NCBI GenBank assembly: GCA_009809945.1
Contig: WTPW01000195.1
Span: forward strand, 125,317-189,316
Source of the DNA: Gigaspora margarita
Taxonomy: Eukaryota > Glomeromycota > Glomeromycetes > Diversisporales > Gigasporaceae
DNA length: 64,000 bases
Direction of reading: 5' to 3'
Shown: positions 23,579 to 35,942 of the stretch, one piece after another
Layout: every line of letters begins with the position of its first letter
Position numbering within the stretch: position 1 is the stretch's first letter
Program-made: the position numbers and the translations under genes
The notes under the pieces: generated by a model
The model's input: only the letters and a program-made list of their open reading frames with translations
What the model was told of the DNA's origin: nothing
Database searches by the model: none

Positions 23579-24082
23579 TGTTATATATATAATGCACATA
23601 ATCAATCAGGTGCTAATCAGGGTAATGCATGATGTAAATAGAAATAAGATGATTTAAATAATACATAAAATGTATATAATTAGTAAGAGTGTAATTGAAT
23701 AATCAATCAAGTAATCTAATAATAGTTTATAGTTAAAATAGTAGTATATAAGCAAAAAAGAAAATAATAGAAGTTAGTTAGTGAACACTTTCTTAAATAA
23801 AATAAATAATGCAAATAAATAACTAAATTGAACTTATCTTGTAATATTGAGTATATTGGTTATAGTAAAGCAATAAAGTGCTCACAATTTGAAATAGGTT
23901 CTTTTTTGACAAAAATTATTAATTAACCTGTTACAATAGCATGCCAAAAGTTTGCAGAGATAGTTTATGCTAATAGAACAAATAAACTTGGTTTTAGTAA
24001 TCAGAGTAAAACTGATATTGGAGAAGTAAAAAAAAAAGACAGCTAGCTATTGTCAAAAATTAACTAATATGATGCCTTTTAN

Positions 24083-25386
24083 TAATTAACACACTAAAAA
24101 AACTCGTTCATAATTGTGAAACGCAAAATTTCTTAATTTGCGTTTTTTACCCCTTTTTGCCCTTATTTGATGGCCGTTTATGGTAAAAAAATGGCTAAAA
24201 AAGGTTACTTATCGTATCACGAAATTGATCGCGTTTTATATAGACTCCTGCTCTTGCTCTGGTAGGAGCTCTGGTAGGAGCTCTGGTAGAGCTTAGCTAG
24301 AGCTCAAGAACGAATCAAAGTAGTTGACGAGACTCAGTGAATTTATGTAGTTTGTAATTATTTGTTACCAAAAATTATTGGATTAACGTGGGTTCTGGGA
24401 CGAAGTTTGCTTATTTTTTGATATTTTTGATTTTTTACTTTCGGATTTTTTACCGTCTAGATGAATTGATAATCGCTAGAATTAAAGACCTGCGATATTT
24501 TGAGTTTCGCTAAACCAATCATTTAGTGCTAAACTTGATCTATTGATGAGATTGATTTTCCACTATTTTTATCGCTCTGAAAAAGGTTACATCATATAAA
24601 TTTACTAATTTAGGATTAGTATTGTATAAAAAAAAATACAATAAACCTTCTTATTACATAATTAGTCTGTCATAATAGACTTCTAAAAATTACATAATGT
24701 ATCCGTCGATCACTTCAATTCTTATTACCCCGGTACTTTCATACCCCAGAAATTATATCCACGTGCAGCCAGTTATGCCCCGAAAGTAAATATTTTATTT
24801 CTATCCAAATTCAAGCTGGTTCTCTTCGATTCAATAATTTATTCTTTACATGCATAAAAAGAGAACCTTTAAGATCTTTAACTGTTAACATATCAAGACA
24901 CATAGGTATGTATATATGTAAGTTCATCTTTTTAATCAATTACAGACTTATAATTACATATTACTGCGTTAAGCAACAAGTCAGTTTTTGTCTATGATGA
25001 GAGTTTTGAAAAACGACTTTGGCTAATTTAATGAAGCCAGAAGTTAAACAGCTTATTAAAACACAAGCTATTTCTACTGCTCAACTGAATTTTGATTGGC
25101 CCAAAACATATATGTTCATTTTGAGGGCAGAAATCTGGGGGGGGTTACGTTAAACAACTAATTAACTTTCAACGGCCATGCATGATAAATATACGTATGA
25201 TACATAGACTCAGTGCGCATTAATAAAAATATATTTCAAAAACTTTTTTCCCTTTACCTTACGTATGAAAAAAAATCAGTTTATTACTTTAAAAAGAACA
25301 ATTGTTTCTCACATGTAATTTCTTAACTTGTAACCCGCGCATAAATATTTAATTATTGACGCAAACCCGAAAAAATCATCACTTCT
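24083..25386. repeat. Duplicated locus, partial copy 2 between two Ns
   Basis: This segment is bounded by single Ns at 24082 and 25387. It repeats 19870-21178. Differences include A for G and A for C near 24096-24121 and two instead of three GGTAGGAGCTCT units. The single-N borders look like contig joins, so this is probably an alternative contig of the same locus. Confidence 0.85.
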
Positions 25387-27056
25387 NTTTTACCGTCTAG
25401 ATGAATTGATAATCGCTAGAATTAAAGACCTGCGATATTTTGAGTTTCGCTAAACCAATCATTTAGTGCTAAACTTGATCTATTGATGAGATTGATTTTC
25501 CACTATTTTTATCGCTCTGAAAAAGGTTACATCATATAAATTTACTAATTTAGGATTAGTATTGTATAAAAAAAAATACAATAAACCTTCTTATTACATA
25601 ATTAGTCTGTCATAATAGACTTCTAAAAATTACATAATGTATCCGTCGATCACTTCAATTCTTATTACCCCGGTACTTTCATACCCCAGAAATTATATCC
25701 ACGTGCAGCCAGTTATGCCCCGAAAGTAAATATTTTATTTCTATCCAAATTCAAGCTGGTTCTCTTCGATTCAATAATTTATTCTTTACATGCATAAAAA
25801 GAGAACCTTTAAGATCTTTAACTGTTAACATATCAAGACACATAGGTATGTATATATGTAAGTTCATCTTTTTAATCAATTACAGACTTATAATTACATA
25901 TTACTGCGTTAAGCAACAAGTCAGTTTTTGTCTATGATGAGAGTTTTGAAAAACGACTTTGGCTAATTTAATGAAGCCAGAAGTTAAACAGCTTATTAAA
26001 ACACAAGCTATTTCTACTGCTCAACTGAATTTTGATTGGCCCAAAACATATATGTTCATTTTGAGGGCAGAAATCTGGGGGGGGTTACGTTAAACAACTA
26101 ATTAACTTTCAACGGCCATGCATGATAAATATACGTATGATACATAGACTCAGTGCGCATTAATAAAAATATATTTCAAAAACTTTTTTCCCTTTACCTT
26201 ACGTATGAAAAAAAATCAGTTTATTACTTTAAAAAGAACAATTGTTTCTCACATGTAATTTCTTAACTTGTAACCCGCGCATAAATATTTAATTATTGAC
26301 GCAAACCCGAAAAAATCATCACTTCTGCGGAGATTTCACCGTTCATGTAATTATTATTCATGTCGTACATACGTACATATTCATAATTATCCTAATTTAT
26401 CGTATCTTACGTAACAGCTAACACAAGGCTCACAGGATTAGCGCGACGCTTTACCTTGTTGTCTTTAATAAACTCTTGTAATGTAAAATAAACTTTTCCT
26501 GATCTACTACTATGTGGCTTAGTAGGCATAGTAGTATGATCTTCATTTGTAACTCTTGTGCACGTAATTGTGCTATTACTCTGTCCGGCTATTTCTCAAT
26601 ATACTTAGTTATTTTGTCCAGTGTCCTGACGTACTGTGGATTACTATGGTTATTGTTTTGTTTTAGAGAGTTATTCTGAAGTATCGATGACTGAAGTCTT
26701 GACTCATTTACTCACTGAATCTAACACACCTCTTTCGATATAATTGTCTGGATTGTTTGGGATTTGTTGGTTTGTTTTTGACCTGGAAGACCAGACTTTG
26801 TGTGTCATGTTGGTGGTAACTGTAAGATCCAAAAAGAAAGAAAATTAAGACAAATAACATGTATAAAATCTACCAAGTTCCCTACTGGAAACCAATGAGT
26901 ATTGAGGTCCAGTATGTGAAAAGTAGAACCTGAAGCTCCATAAGGAGAAAGAAATCTATCAAAAAGAAACCATTAAAACCCATACAAAGGTCAAGAGAAA
27001 AAAAAAAGACTCAAATTCGTGAAAGAAGCAAATATATAAGACAACTAGAACAATAG

Positions 27057-27425
27057 TATAATATAATATTAACATTACTTACTCTTGACAAATTAGATGA
27101 AGTCCAAGACATAATTAATAAAGTTTTTGGAAATAAATTAAGTCGAGCAAGTAGAGCCAGGTTTTTACTTGCCCTGTATATCAAAGTTACTCTATCCATA
27201 AGAAAGAACGAAAGCCTACTCTTGATACTTACTATAGCCAAAAGCACCCAAAAGTTTTGACAAAAGAGACTCACTGTAACTGAAGTTCTTGACAGCTATT
27301 ATGTTCTGGAGGAACCTTCCAATGATGTCAAATTTGGTTTTAAGGAGAGAGTATTAACCACCTGGACCAACTCCTTCAAAAACTTGCCAATGAATGTAAT
27401 GCTATTGAATGAAAATGTATCCTAA
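27057..27425 (+). pseudogene. Unassigned coding-like stretch, second copy
   Basis: This is the same sequence as 21909-22277 at offset 5148, with the same internal TGA. Its presence in both contigs means that the TGA is not a random sequencing error in one of them. Product unknown. Confidence 0.35.
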
Positions 27426-27539
27426 GGAAAGAGAAAAAAAACTATCCAAGAACCCTTGATAGTGTCATATTGATGAACAGTATATGGCATACTTGTATGA
27501 AAAAATGGATAAAGCAAACAATTGGTTGATATGTTGTCT

Positions 27540-28726
27540 AGGGCCAATGATTTTCTGCAGTAGTTAATACCAAATTCTGTGTGTGGTTAAGGCAAATTCT
27601 GTGATTTGCTGCAGTAAAATTTTTTTATAAATTCTGTGCAATTTTATGAATTTCTGTGTAATTCTGTACTGTGGCAATGTATTCTAATTTTGTGACTTAA
27701 TGCACTTATAAGGAAAAAAATTTCAAAATAATTTGCATTATATTAAAAGAATTAAAAAAATTCATACTGTTAATTGTTCTATCATTTACTTTTATGGCAA
27801 AAAAATTAAAAAATCTTTTATTATGCATTTATATTTAGAAAATTTTTACTAATATTTTTATGTTTTATACTTGATATTTTTAACTCTATTACTTTCACTA
27901 CAATTTTATATCAATATTACAAATTTATTTTTAAAAGAGCTTATATTATGATTTTCTAACTATTTTTGAACTTTCTTAAAGTATATACTTGGTTAAACTT
28001 GATATTTTAAATTGAGAATTTCTATTTGTACACTAATGTGCAGTGTTGTCATGGGGCAGAGTTGGACAATGATTTGGACAATTTTGAACAATTAAATAAA
28101 GTAAAATTACTTAACATTTTATTCAGATAACCTATTTTAATTTTAACTGAAATGTGTTCAGCACCTAAAAAAATATATAGTTATATATTTTTAGATAGAT
28201 TTATTAATTATTAAAGCCTGAACAAGCTTTATACAATCTTGGACATTTGGACAATTTTGGATGTAGACAAGCCAAAAAAGGCTGTGGACAGCCAAAACAT
28301 ACAACTCTGCATACAGGTACATATTATAACTCAAAATTTTGCTTATAAAACTACTTTTCGAGTTTTAACAAAAAATAATTTCTTGCAAAATTTTAGCATA
28401 AACTATAAATTCTTCAATCCCAAAGCTAACTCTTATATTAACCTCAAATTAATTTAATTTTTTGGTTATAATTTATAGGTTATACAGATTTGTAAATTAA
28501 TTTATTTTCTTTTAAATAATGCATAAAAAATTTTAAATCTGACAATCTGGTAAATTATTTATATAATAAAACACTTAATTCAATTGGTTAATTTATATGC
28601 TTATGAAATTCTGCATATTCTGTATATTTTGTAATATTCTGTGATGATTAAAGGTAATTTCTGCAGTTGGATATACTTAAGAGAAATTCTGCTATTTCAG
28701 TAAATTATAGAAAATTTACTGCCCTG
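27540..28726. mobile_element. hAT-like element rich in AATTCTGTG, second copy
   Basis: This is the counterpart of 22392-23578 in copy 3 of the duplicated locus, at offset 5148. It contains the nested TTGGACAATT MITE at 28041-28309. Confidence 0.45.
28041..28309. mobile_element. hAT-like MITE, TTGGACAATT family, second copy
   Basis: Counterpart of 22893-23161 at offset 5148, with the same length and ends. Confidence 0.75.
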
Positions 28727-29587
28727 TGTTATATATATAATGCACATAATCAATCAGGTGCTAATCAGGGTAATGCATGATGTAAATAGAAATAAGATGA
28801 TTTAAATAATACATAAAATGTATATAATTAGTAAGAGTGTAATTGAATAATCAATCAAGTAATCTAATAATAGTTTATAGTTAAAATAGTAGTATATAAG
28901 CAAAAAAGAAAATAATAGAAGTTAGTTAGTGAACACTTTCTTAAATAAAATAAATAATGCAAATAAATAACTAAATTGAACTTATCTTGTAATATTGAGT
29001 ATATTGGTTATAGTAAAGCAATAAAGTGCTCACAATTTGAAATAGGTTCTTTTTTGACAAAAATTATTAATTAACCTGTTACAATAGCATGCCAAAAGTT
29101 TGCAGAGATAGTTTATGCTAATAGAACAAATAAACTTGGTTTTAGTAATCAGAGTAAAACTGATATTGGAGAAGTAAAAAAAAAAGACAGCTAGCTATTG
29201 TCAAAAATTAACTAATATGATGCCTTTTAAAGGAATATAATATTGATAATTATTATTAGAATAAAACAAAAAAGAATAGCAAATATAAAACTTATCTCAG
29301 AAGTTCTAGAGAATACAAACCCAGCAATGCAAAAGATAAAGCTAATAAAAATATGATAGAACCATTAAGTTGAAAAAGAATGGATTCAATATTAAAAAAA
29401 ATAATGCATATAATATAACAAATGCTAATGAAGTTGTAGATAGTAAAATTTTAAATAAAAAAACTATAAGCAACTAAATATTAGATTTGAAAAGGTTTCA
29501 AAAAAGAAGACTTGGATTATGCTTGTGTAGTATGTTGAAAAAATTAAAAACTTTCAATAAATAGTTGAATAAGATAAAGAAGCAAAA

Positions 29588-29785
29588 GTGCCTACCAAAT
29601 TGGAATATAGTGAAATTGAAGAAGCATTGAATATTGGTGACCAAGAAGAAAGCAAAGTCAAGTCAAAAGTAAATAAAACAATTAGTTGTTACAGGAAATT
29701 TGCTAAAGAAGGAATGATTAATGTTGAATACTGTTATCAAAATAAAAGTAAAGTTGGAAGAAAAGAAGTATTCAAAAGTATGTAA
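29588..29785 (+). pseudogene. Possible Sel1-like repeat fragment
   Basis: This is a 65-residue ORF starting MPTKLEYSEIEEALNIG. Its C-terminal half contains CYRKFAKEGMINVEYCYQNK, which resembles the core of a Sel1 repeat (Tyr-x-x-Ala-x-x-Gly, then a Cys-Tyr-Gln-Asn turn); this family is greatly expanded in glomeromycotan fungi. Only one imperfect unit is visible, with no start context or neighbouring repeats, so it would be a leftover at best. The resemblance is by eye. Confidence 0.25.
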
Positions 29786-29877
29786 AACATACTGAAGGTA
29801 GGGATGTAACTAGTAAATTTGATTCCAAAGAATTTTGCTATCAAAGTATAATTATAGTTAGTAGTGCTCCTATAGAC

Positions 29878-30016
29878 TGAACTTGAACCAGACTTTAGTC
29901 AAGTTTAAGTCTGGTGTAATCTTTGGACTAGATGCAGACTTATATATTCAGACTTTTTAGTCAAGTTTGAGTTCAGACTAAATTCAGTCTAAAGTCTGTA
30001 AACTGGTCCAAGTTCA
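29878..30016. repeat. Small inverted repeat rich in CAGACTT/AGTC
   Basis: TGAACTTGAACC at the left matches the inverted GGTCCAAGTTCA at the right, and the interior repeats AGTC, CAGACTT and CTAAAGTC. It looks like another short MITE built from its own motif, but I could not find a target duplication. Confidence 0.4.
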
Positions 30017-30019
30017 AAC

Positions 30020-30560
30020 ATTTTTATATGTATTTTTTGTGCTAAACAAGTTTATTTAGTGTATAAAGTTCAAATTACAGTACTGGACAGCAAAAACCAT
30101 TTACTTTTTTATATATAAAATATAAAAATGCTTAAAATTTACAAACTAATAACTTTAAAAGATTCTGCCTTACAGATTTGTTTCTTTTAGTCTAAGCTAC
30201 AATCAGTTTTTATTTATATTATAAATTTAAAAAGTTATTAGAGCCTAAAATTTATATGTAATCAAAAATTTGGCATTTCATATATAAAAAAAATTGGTTT
30301 ATAGATTTTTAACCAATAGAATTTTGTTAACAAAAATAGCATATCAAATTTGAGTATAAATCTCAAAATTTGGTGCTTTTAAAAAAAATGGATAATTTTT
30401 GCTATCTGGTACTGTAATTTGTAGAATTTTATAAATTATGAGATTTTATAGAATTTTATTAATAAAATTTTATAAAATCTTATAATCCACAAAATCTTAT
30501 TAATTAATTCTATTTTTATGCACTAATCAACTTTTATTTAGCATCTAAAATATATTTAAT
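30020..30560. repeat. Hairpin repeat of the 327-bp array family, split by a MITE
   Basis: The edges AACAAGTTTATTTAGTG and TGCACTAATCAACTTTTATT and the centre ATTTTATTAATAAAATTTT (about 30468) match the palindromic units of 6560-7830 and 50080-50870. Its left arm is split by the MITE at 30078-30414. Confidence 0.6.
30078..30414. mobile_element. MITE with CAGTACTGG ends and TA duplication
   Basis: A 337-bp element with ends CAGTACTGGACAGCAAAAAC and the inverted CAGTACCAGATAGCAAAAAT, flanked by TA at 30076-30077 and 30415-30416. Tc1/mariner-like. No ORF. Confidence 0.72.
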
Positions 30561-30689
30561 TGGCTGAATTATTTTTATTTACTTGAAATTTAGAGTGTAG
30601 ATGCTTAATTTTGGATTCTTGATCAAAAAACCAAATTTAAGGGTCTTTTCTCCAAATTTCAAGTAAAATAAAAAAATATTTAGCAATTT

Positions 30690-32000
30690 AATGTATACCA
30701 GGAATGTAGTATGAAGTACAAAGTGGATGGTTCAGTTTGAGCTTTGTGTTCATCAGCAAAATCAGGAATCTGATTGAATACCTAATAATTTACGAATGTC
30801 AGCTGATCAAATATAGCTAAACTAGGATACCTGTAGCAATTCAGTCAAATCCAGTACCAGGAATGTAGTATGAAGTTTGAAGTGTATGGTTTAGTTCATG
30901 CATCAAGTAAATCTTGACTCTTATTGCTTCCAATTTTATGTATTGTGATGACTGACCTCTTTACACAGGCCTGATCAGATTATCTAGAATCTGGATCTGT
31001 TATACTGTTTAAATTCAATTAAGACAGGTTTTGACTATATGAAAAAAATTGAATCAGGTTCCAAACTCTAAGATGATCTATGCTAGGGAATGTGTATGAT
31101 GCTTTTAAAGTGACAAAATCTTATGTTGGGTAAGGGTCATACCAAAAGGAGGGCTATATCAAAGCAGAAATTTAAAGTGCATATATGAAATTTTACCAGG
31201 AACATAGTACAAAGTATGAAATGTATGGTTCTACTAGAGCTTTTTGCATTTGTATACAAAATCTGGATAGTATGTTGATTTACAAAATTCAGTAACTAAT
31301 TAGGGATATGCCTGCAGCGGTCTAGTTAAATCTGGTAATGCGCATGAATGTAATTTCATTGCGTCATTTACATATGATCTTTTGCCTTCAATCAGTTTCC
31401 TTTTGCTGATTGATGACCACACTTGTTTAATGGCGCAGGTCTGTGACTCTCATGCTTTTTATCACATGATCTACAATTACTCTTCAAAAATTCTTTCAAT
31501 AAATCATAAAATACTAAATGTTATGACATCAAGTATTGATTTTTTACAATAAATCTCAATAGCGGTAAGTTTTGTACCAAAATTTTACAATAAATTGAAT
31601 AGAAACCACAACTGTTAATTCCAATACTGCTTGTTATTGCAATAGCTAACAAGTTTTGTAACAGAAAATTATAGTAGGAATTAAGATAGTTGATTCCAAA
31701 ACCAACTAATTCAACTACACACTACAATAGATAGCTTCAAGAACAGTGAACCTAGTGATATCTTCATGGTTATCACTTCCCATGATTAATAATTTGGTCT
31801 AAGTTAGGGTTAGGTGATAATATAGTTTAGGCCAATTTTGTTAGTGCTAGTAAACAAATTACGTAATTACATGATTTCACTGAGGTAATCTTGGTTCACA
31901 GTTCTTACTAGGAACATAGTACAAAGTACAAAGTGTATGGTTTAATCCAGAGTTTTGCATTCTTACACAAGATCTGTAATATAATTGGATCCCTATTTCA
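30690..32000. repeat. Four diverged copies of a roughly 100-bp repeat
   Basis: The block beginning ACCAGGAATGTAGTATGAAG and continuing through AAGTGTATGGTT occurs at about 30697, 30851, 31193 and 31908. It is followed in the first, third and fourth by an AGCTTT-TGCATT stretch and an ACAAAATCTGG stretch. Spacing is irregular (154, 342 and 715 bp). It may be a SINE-like family that inserted repeatedly; no tails or target duplications could be fixed. The minus-strand ORF at 31877-32119 lies over the last copy and is not a gene. Confidence 0.5.
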
Positions 32001-32109
32001 ATATAGATTATGCTAGCATTACGGAATTGGCTTTTGTCACTCGATGACATGATACAACAATGAATATGAAAATTGATATCACCTCGCTGCTCATGTGGTC
32101 CACAGTCAG

Positions 32110-33060
32110 TTCCTAGCAATACTAAACTGATCTATCTTTCTTTGATATCCAAGCTATAAAGTCAGACTATCAAATTACTCATATTTGACATCCGGATTGT
32201 CCACCTGGGTTATCAATTACACCTATAACTCCCAAGTACTCCAATACACTAAATACTTTTGCTTAGCGGTGGGTGGGTGAGCATCAATGACGAAGCTAGA
32301 CTTGTGTCGAGCTAGCAGCAAAGACAAAAAAGAGATAACAAACTTCTGTTACTTCCTTCCTAAATAGTCATTTACTATGACTTCATAATTCTATTTATTA
32401 ATAAATACTTATCGTACAATGCATTATACTTACAAAATGCCTATTGTTATTCCTTAATTACTTATCAAACAATACAACATACTTACCAAACGTTTATAAA
32501 CATCTCAAATCAATCAAATTGATACTCACTATACAATACCTCATACATACGAACTACTCATATGATATCATGAGTATAGATTGTGATCTCGTAGCAAAAG
32601 ATGCCCTGTGACTTCATTCACGGCATCTCCTAAAATCTTGACTCTTATTAAATATAGTAATTTTGTGATTTTTATGAATCCTGCTTGGGGTTAATGATTA
32701 TCTCATATTTGCTAAATATAGAATTTAATAGTGAAGTCATAACAATAAGGTTAATTAGAGATATAGAATGACCCTTGGTCCTGTGATTCTGAGCTTTACA
32801 GAACATTAGATAATTCAGAAAAAATTTTAATGGTCAAGTAATTAATATTAGACCATGCAAAGTTAATTTATTATTTTGCATAACCTTATGTTTCAAAATT
32901 CTGGTTGGTATCAGATTTGTTTTTTTAAAAAAAATTTAACTTTGTATAGCCTAAATTAATTCTAAGATTACACAAAGTTGATTCTTCAGTTTGTATATCA
33001 TAGGACCAGAAAATTTTTTATCAGACCTATTTGAGTAATTCCGGAAAGTTAAGGTCATCA
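32110..33060. other. No gene recognised
   Basis: This AT-rich sequence has a slightly more GC-balanced patch at 32260-32340 and a short palindromic ATGATATCAT near 32563. I see no coding frame, inverted ends or tandem array. Confidence 0.4.
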
Positions 33061-33068
33061 TCAGGTAA

Positions 33069-33651
33069 CAGCGATAGTAAATAACCTAAAATGATCAAAT
33101 GACCCAAATGACAAATGACTACCATATTTTTGTGTAATAATGCGAAGGAGTGAAATTACAATTTTTGGCCCAATTTAAACTTAATTTATACCAAGATTTA
33201 AAATAACACTCATGAGCGTTATTATGTGAAAATACAGTAGTTATTAGGTCATTTTGAGGCTCAAATGACCTAGAAAGTTATTTAATATATATTAGTTAAT
33301 ATTCTAATATTCTTTAGCCAATCAGAATTGGCAGTTAAACATAATTAAAATATAATTAATAATTGTAGTTATAGGTCAATTAATATTTATGTCTTAAGTA
33401 AGGTGTTCAGAATATGCAATTTATTATTTTAAAAAATTTACTTAAGACATAAATATCAATTGACTTATAACTACAATTATTGATTATATTTTAATTTTGC
33501 TTGGCTACCAAATCTGATTGGCTAAAGAGCATTAGAATATTAACTAACATATGCTAAATGACCTTCTAGGTCATTTGAGCCTTGAAATGACCCAATGACT
33601 AAACATTTGTTATTTGGGTCATTTGGGTCATTTCAGGTTATTTACTATCAG
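33069..33651. mobile_element. AATGACC foldback MITE, second copy
   Basis: The ends CAGCGATAGTAAATAACC and the inverted GGTTATTTACTATCAG enclose AATGACC repeats, and the central inverted repeat around ATTTATGTCTTAAGTAA is the same as in 13265-14097. Its right end lies only 3 bp from the Polinton left end. A 116-bp MITE is nested in it. Confidence 0.75.
33122..33237. mobile_element. 116-bp MITE at a TA site
   Basis: The ends CCATATTTTTGTGTAATAAT and the inverted CTGTATTTTCACATAATAAC are flanked by TA (33120-33121 and 33238-33239). The related element at 13265-14097 has the uninterrupted sequence GACTAGTCATT at this place, which serves as an empty site and fixes the boundaries. Confidence 0.8.
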
Positions 33652-33654
33652 TAT

Positions 33655-34210
33655 GGCAAAAGTGAGACTTCTAGGACACTTTTTCTACACCTCTATATGA
33701 CTAATGTTTAAAAATTATTTTAATCATCATTTTGCTATATTTTATAGCACTTTTATATACTATAGCCTGGTGTAAATTTTTATATAGCTAAAAAATGATA
33801 AAAATTTGATCATGTCATCATTCATATATGTTAGAGTAATGATAAAAATTAATCATGTCGTCAACTAATCCAATTATATTAATTTTTATAAAGAAGAAGC
33901 TCCTGAGCCTTTTTCTGAAGTCTATTAATATACTGGGTTATATAATATCCATTAGCATGCTTTCTACAAAGGCCAGGTTTAGAGCTAGTCAGTTTACTAC
34001 AAACTTTGCAAGGAAAATGCTTTTTAGCCTTCTAATGTTCATGGTATCCTTCAGATCGATGACAAGTACATCCACAAATAACTCCTATTCTAAGTAAATA
34101 ATCACAAGTATATTCACCTATCATAGTATATAAATATGAAAATTTCAATTTAAACAAAAAGTCTAGTATATTAATACAAACAACGGAATACCAGTACCTA
34201 TATACAAAAC
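33655..34210. repeat. Polinton left terminal inverted repeat
   Basis: About 556 bp, from GGCAAAAGTGAGACTT to the AATACCAGTACC / ATATACAAAA zone. It matches the reverse complement of the right end (46893-48420 less the nested insertion) at roughly nine positions in ten by eye. It contains the minus-strand counterpart of the Cys/His-rich ORF seen in the right repeat. Confidence 0.88.
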
Positions 34211-34219
34211 TTTAGATAA

Positions 34220-34660
34220 TTAAAACATATCACATATTCAAATATCATCTACTAATAAAAACATCAATCAAGTATCTGTTAAGATTAGATCCTTAACTGA
34301 AACAAAGCCCACACACCAAAAAGTTGAGCAAGCTTTAATTAGTATAGTTAAAGCAGGACTTTATTATAAAAAACCAAAAGATGGCAAGTTCATGCAAAAT
34401 TATAAAGAAAGAATTAGAAAATTACATTAAGTGTAAGATCCAGAAGAATATATACTAAATTTGGCTATGACAATATTTCCTAATAAAGAAAAATATCATA
34501 AAATTAAAGATGAGACTAAGAATTTTATGGGTAAGATCCAAAGATTCTTAATTCTATTATGAAACTATATAAGCTATATTACAAATTAGCTAGAGATTAT
34601 TTCATTAAAGAAGCCCAAATTGATGAAGAAGCAGAAGACTTTCTTAATTCATAAGTACCC
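34220..34660 (+). pseudogene. Small unassigned Polinton ORF remnant
   Basis: The plus strand between the left repeat and the integrase reads as Lys/Gln/Thr-rich protein-like sequence with blocks such as KPTHQKVEQALISIVKAGLY. It faces the integrase tail to tail. I recognise no family. It is broken. Confidence 0.35.
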
Positions 34661-35705
34661 ATTTAGAGAGTAATTCTATATCTTTTACAACTTGAAGCTC
34701 TTTACTAACAAAAGACCGCTTTGGTCCATTGCCCTCCTTATCTTCAAGCCAATATAAAATAGGTTAATTTTTTTGCATCAAAGATTTCTTGATATGATAA
34801 ATCTGAAAACTCCAATTCAAATCAGTTGCACACTTAAAACCACCTTCTAGCTCACCAGGTTCAAGTAAATATCTTACTGAGGTATTATAAGATAGCTTGG
34901 ATTTATCAAAGCCTATAGGCCCATTGTATAATTTAGAAGATATTGAAATAATCTGTTCTATTTTTATAGCTTTAGCAGGGGCAATCCCAATTAATCTAGT
35001 TACTGAGTTATTAAGATTATCAATAATTATATAAAGATTTTTAACCCAAGCTCTCGATCTTTTAGATATAGGCATCAATAAGTCTGAAGCATCCTGTAAA
35101 TGAAACAATTTTTAGCTAAAGTATGATTAAATCTTTCAACAATAGCCTGACTTCTATGAGATATGCCAATCTTAATTTTAATATTATATTTATTCATTAA
35201 TTCTTTGCAATCAGATTTAAATTCTGAACCAGGATTGACCATTAATAATTTAGGCCAAATAAGAGGGCACTTAGTATTACTATAAACTTTTTTAAAAGCT
35301 TTAGCTACACTACTAGATGTCTTATTCATTAAAGGAACTGCCTACTTAAATCTTAAAGCAATGTCAACTATACATAAACAATATTTATATATTTTGTAAT
35401 TAATCGTATCATGAGGTATATAAAGAATATCAGCTTGATGGCATTCATTAGGAATCTGTATACTATTAAATGAGGCTCTAGGAATAAACTTTGGACAGGG
35501 TTTATTAATCTGATATAAAGCTTGTTTTTTAAGCCAATCATATATTTTATCAATAGAAAAATTATATCCAGCTTTTAGAGAAGCTTTATACAATTTTTTT
35601 GCAGTTCTTTGATAGCCATTAGATTGATAATAAATCTTATACAAAGCAATAGATATATCTAGTTTATGAGCTTTTTCAGAATCTATCTGTATTATAGGAG
35701 GCCCT
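34660..35705 (-). pseudogene. Polinton integrase fossil
   Basis: The minus strand encodes retroviral-type (rve) integrase of the Polinton kind. An N-terminal GYQRTAKKLYKA stretch precedes the core, whose first Asp lies in HQADILYIPHD. A later core block contains NPGSEF followed by RSQAIVERFN, and the C-terminal part contains RYLLEPGELEGGF. In an active element it would insert the element DNA into the chromosome. It is broken, with several breaks, and is the first gene inside the left inverted repeat. Confidence 0.8.
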
Positions 35706-35790
35706 ATAGGGGTGACTCTTCGAGTTAAATTGACATTTTTTTACAAGCTCAAAAACAATATATAGTGATTACATAGTTTTCAAGAAAAAA

Positions 35791-35942
35791 TGATAAACTT
35801 ATTGGTTTTCTTCAAAGAAATATTGCAAGAAGGAGGAGAAAGTGAAAGAATCAAACAATTTAAAAATGATAAACATATTGGTTTTCTCCAAAGAAATATT
35901 GCAAGAAGGAGGAGATAGTGAAAGAATCAAACAATTTAAAAA
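35791..35942 (+). repeat. 76-bp tandem duplication
   Basis: Two adjacent units of 76 bp (35791-35866 and 35867-35942) differ at only a few positions and contain CAAAGAAATATTGCAAGAAG. They lie at the start of the gag-like block and would duplicate about 25 codons. Confidence 0.85.

Larger units (their letters stand above)
19870..24081. repeat. Duplicated locus, copy 1
   Basis: This runs from ACACTAGAAAAACTCGTTC to just before the N at 24082. Positions 20240-24081 recur, as far as I can compare, without change at 25388-29229 (constant offset 5148). Positions 19870-21178 recur at 24090-25386 with a few substitutions and one 12-bp unit fewer. The contents are a less AT-rich unique stretch (19870-21700), an unassigned coding-like stretch (21909-22277) and a MITE with another nested in it (22392-23578). 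Confidence 0.9.
25388..29229. repeat. Duplicated locus, copy 3
   Basis: This repeats 20240-24081 at an offset of 5148, with no difference noticed, including the MITEs and the unassigned coding-like stretch. It begins directly after the N at 25387 and, unlike copy 1, continues into unique sequence at 29230. The simplest reading is that copies 1 and 3 are overlapping contigs of one locus. Confidence 0.9.

Noticed and set aside
19870-29229. Recent segmental tandem duplication
   Set aside because: Single Ns at both joins and lack of visible divergence over 3.8 kb fit contig overlap or haplotype placement better.
31877-32119. 80-residue Cys-containing minus-strand ORF
   Set aside because: It overlaps the fourth copy of the ACCAGGAATGTAG repeat and has no recognisable domain.
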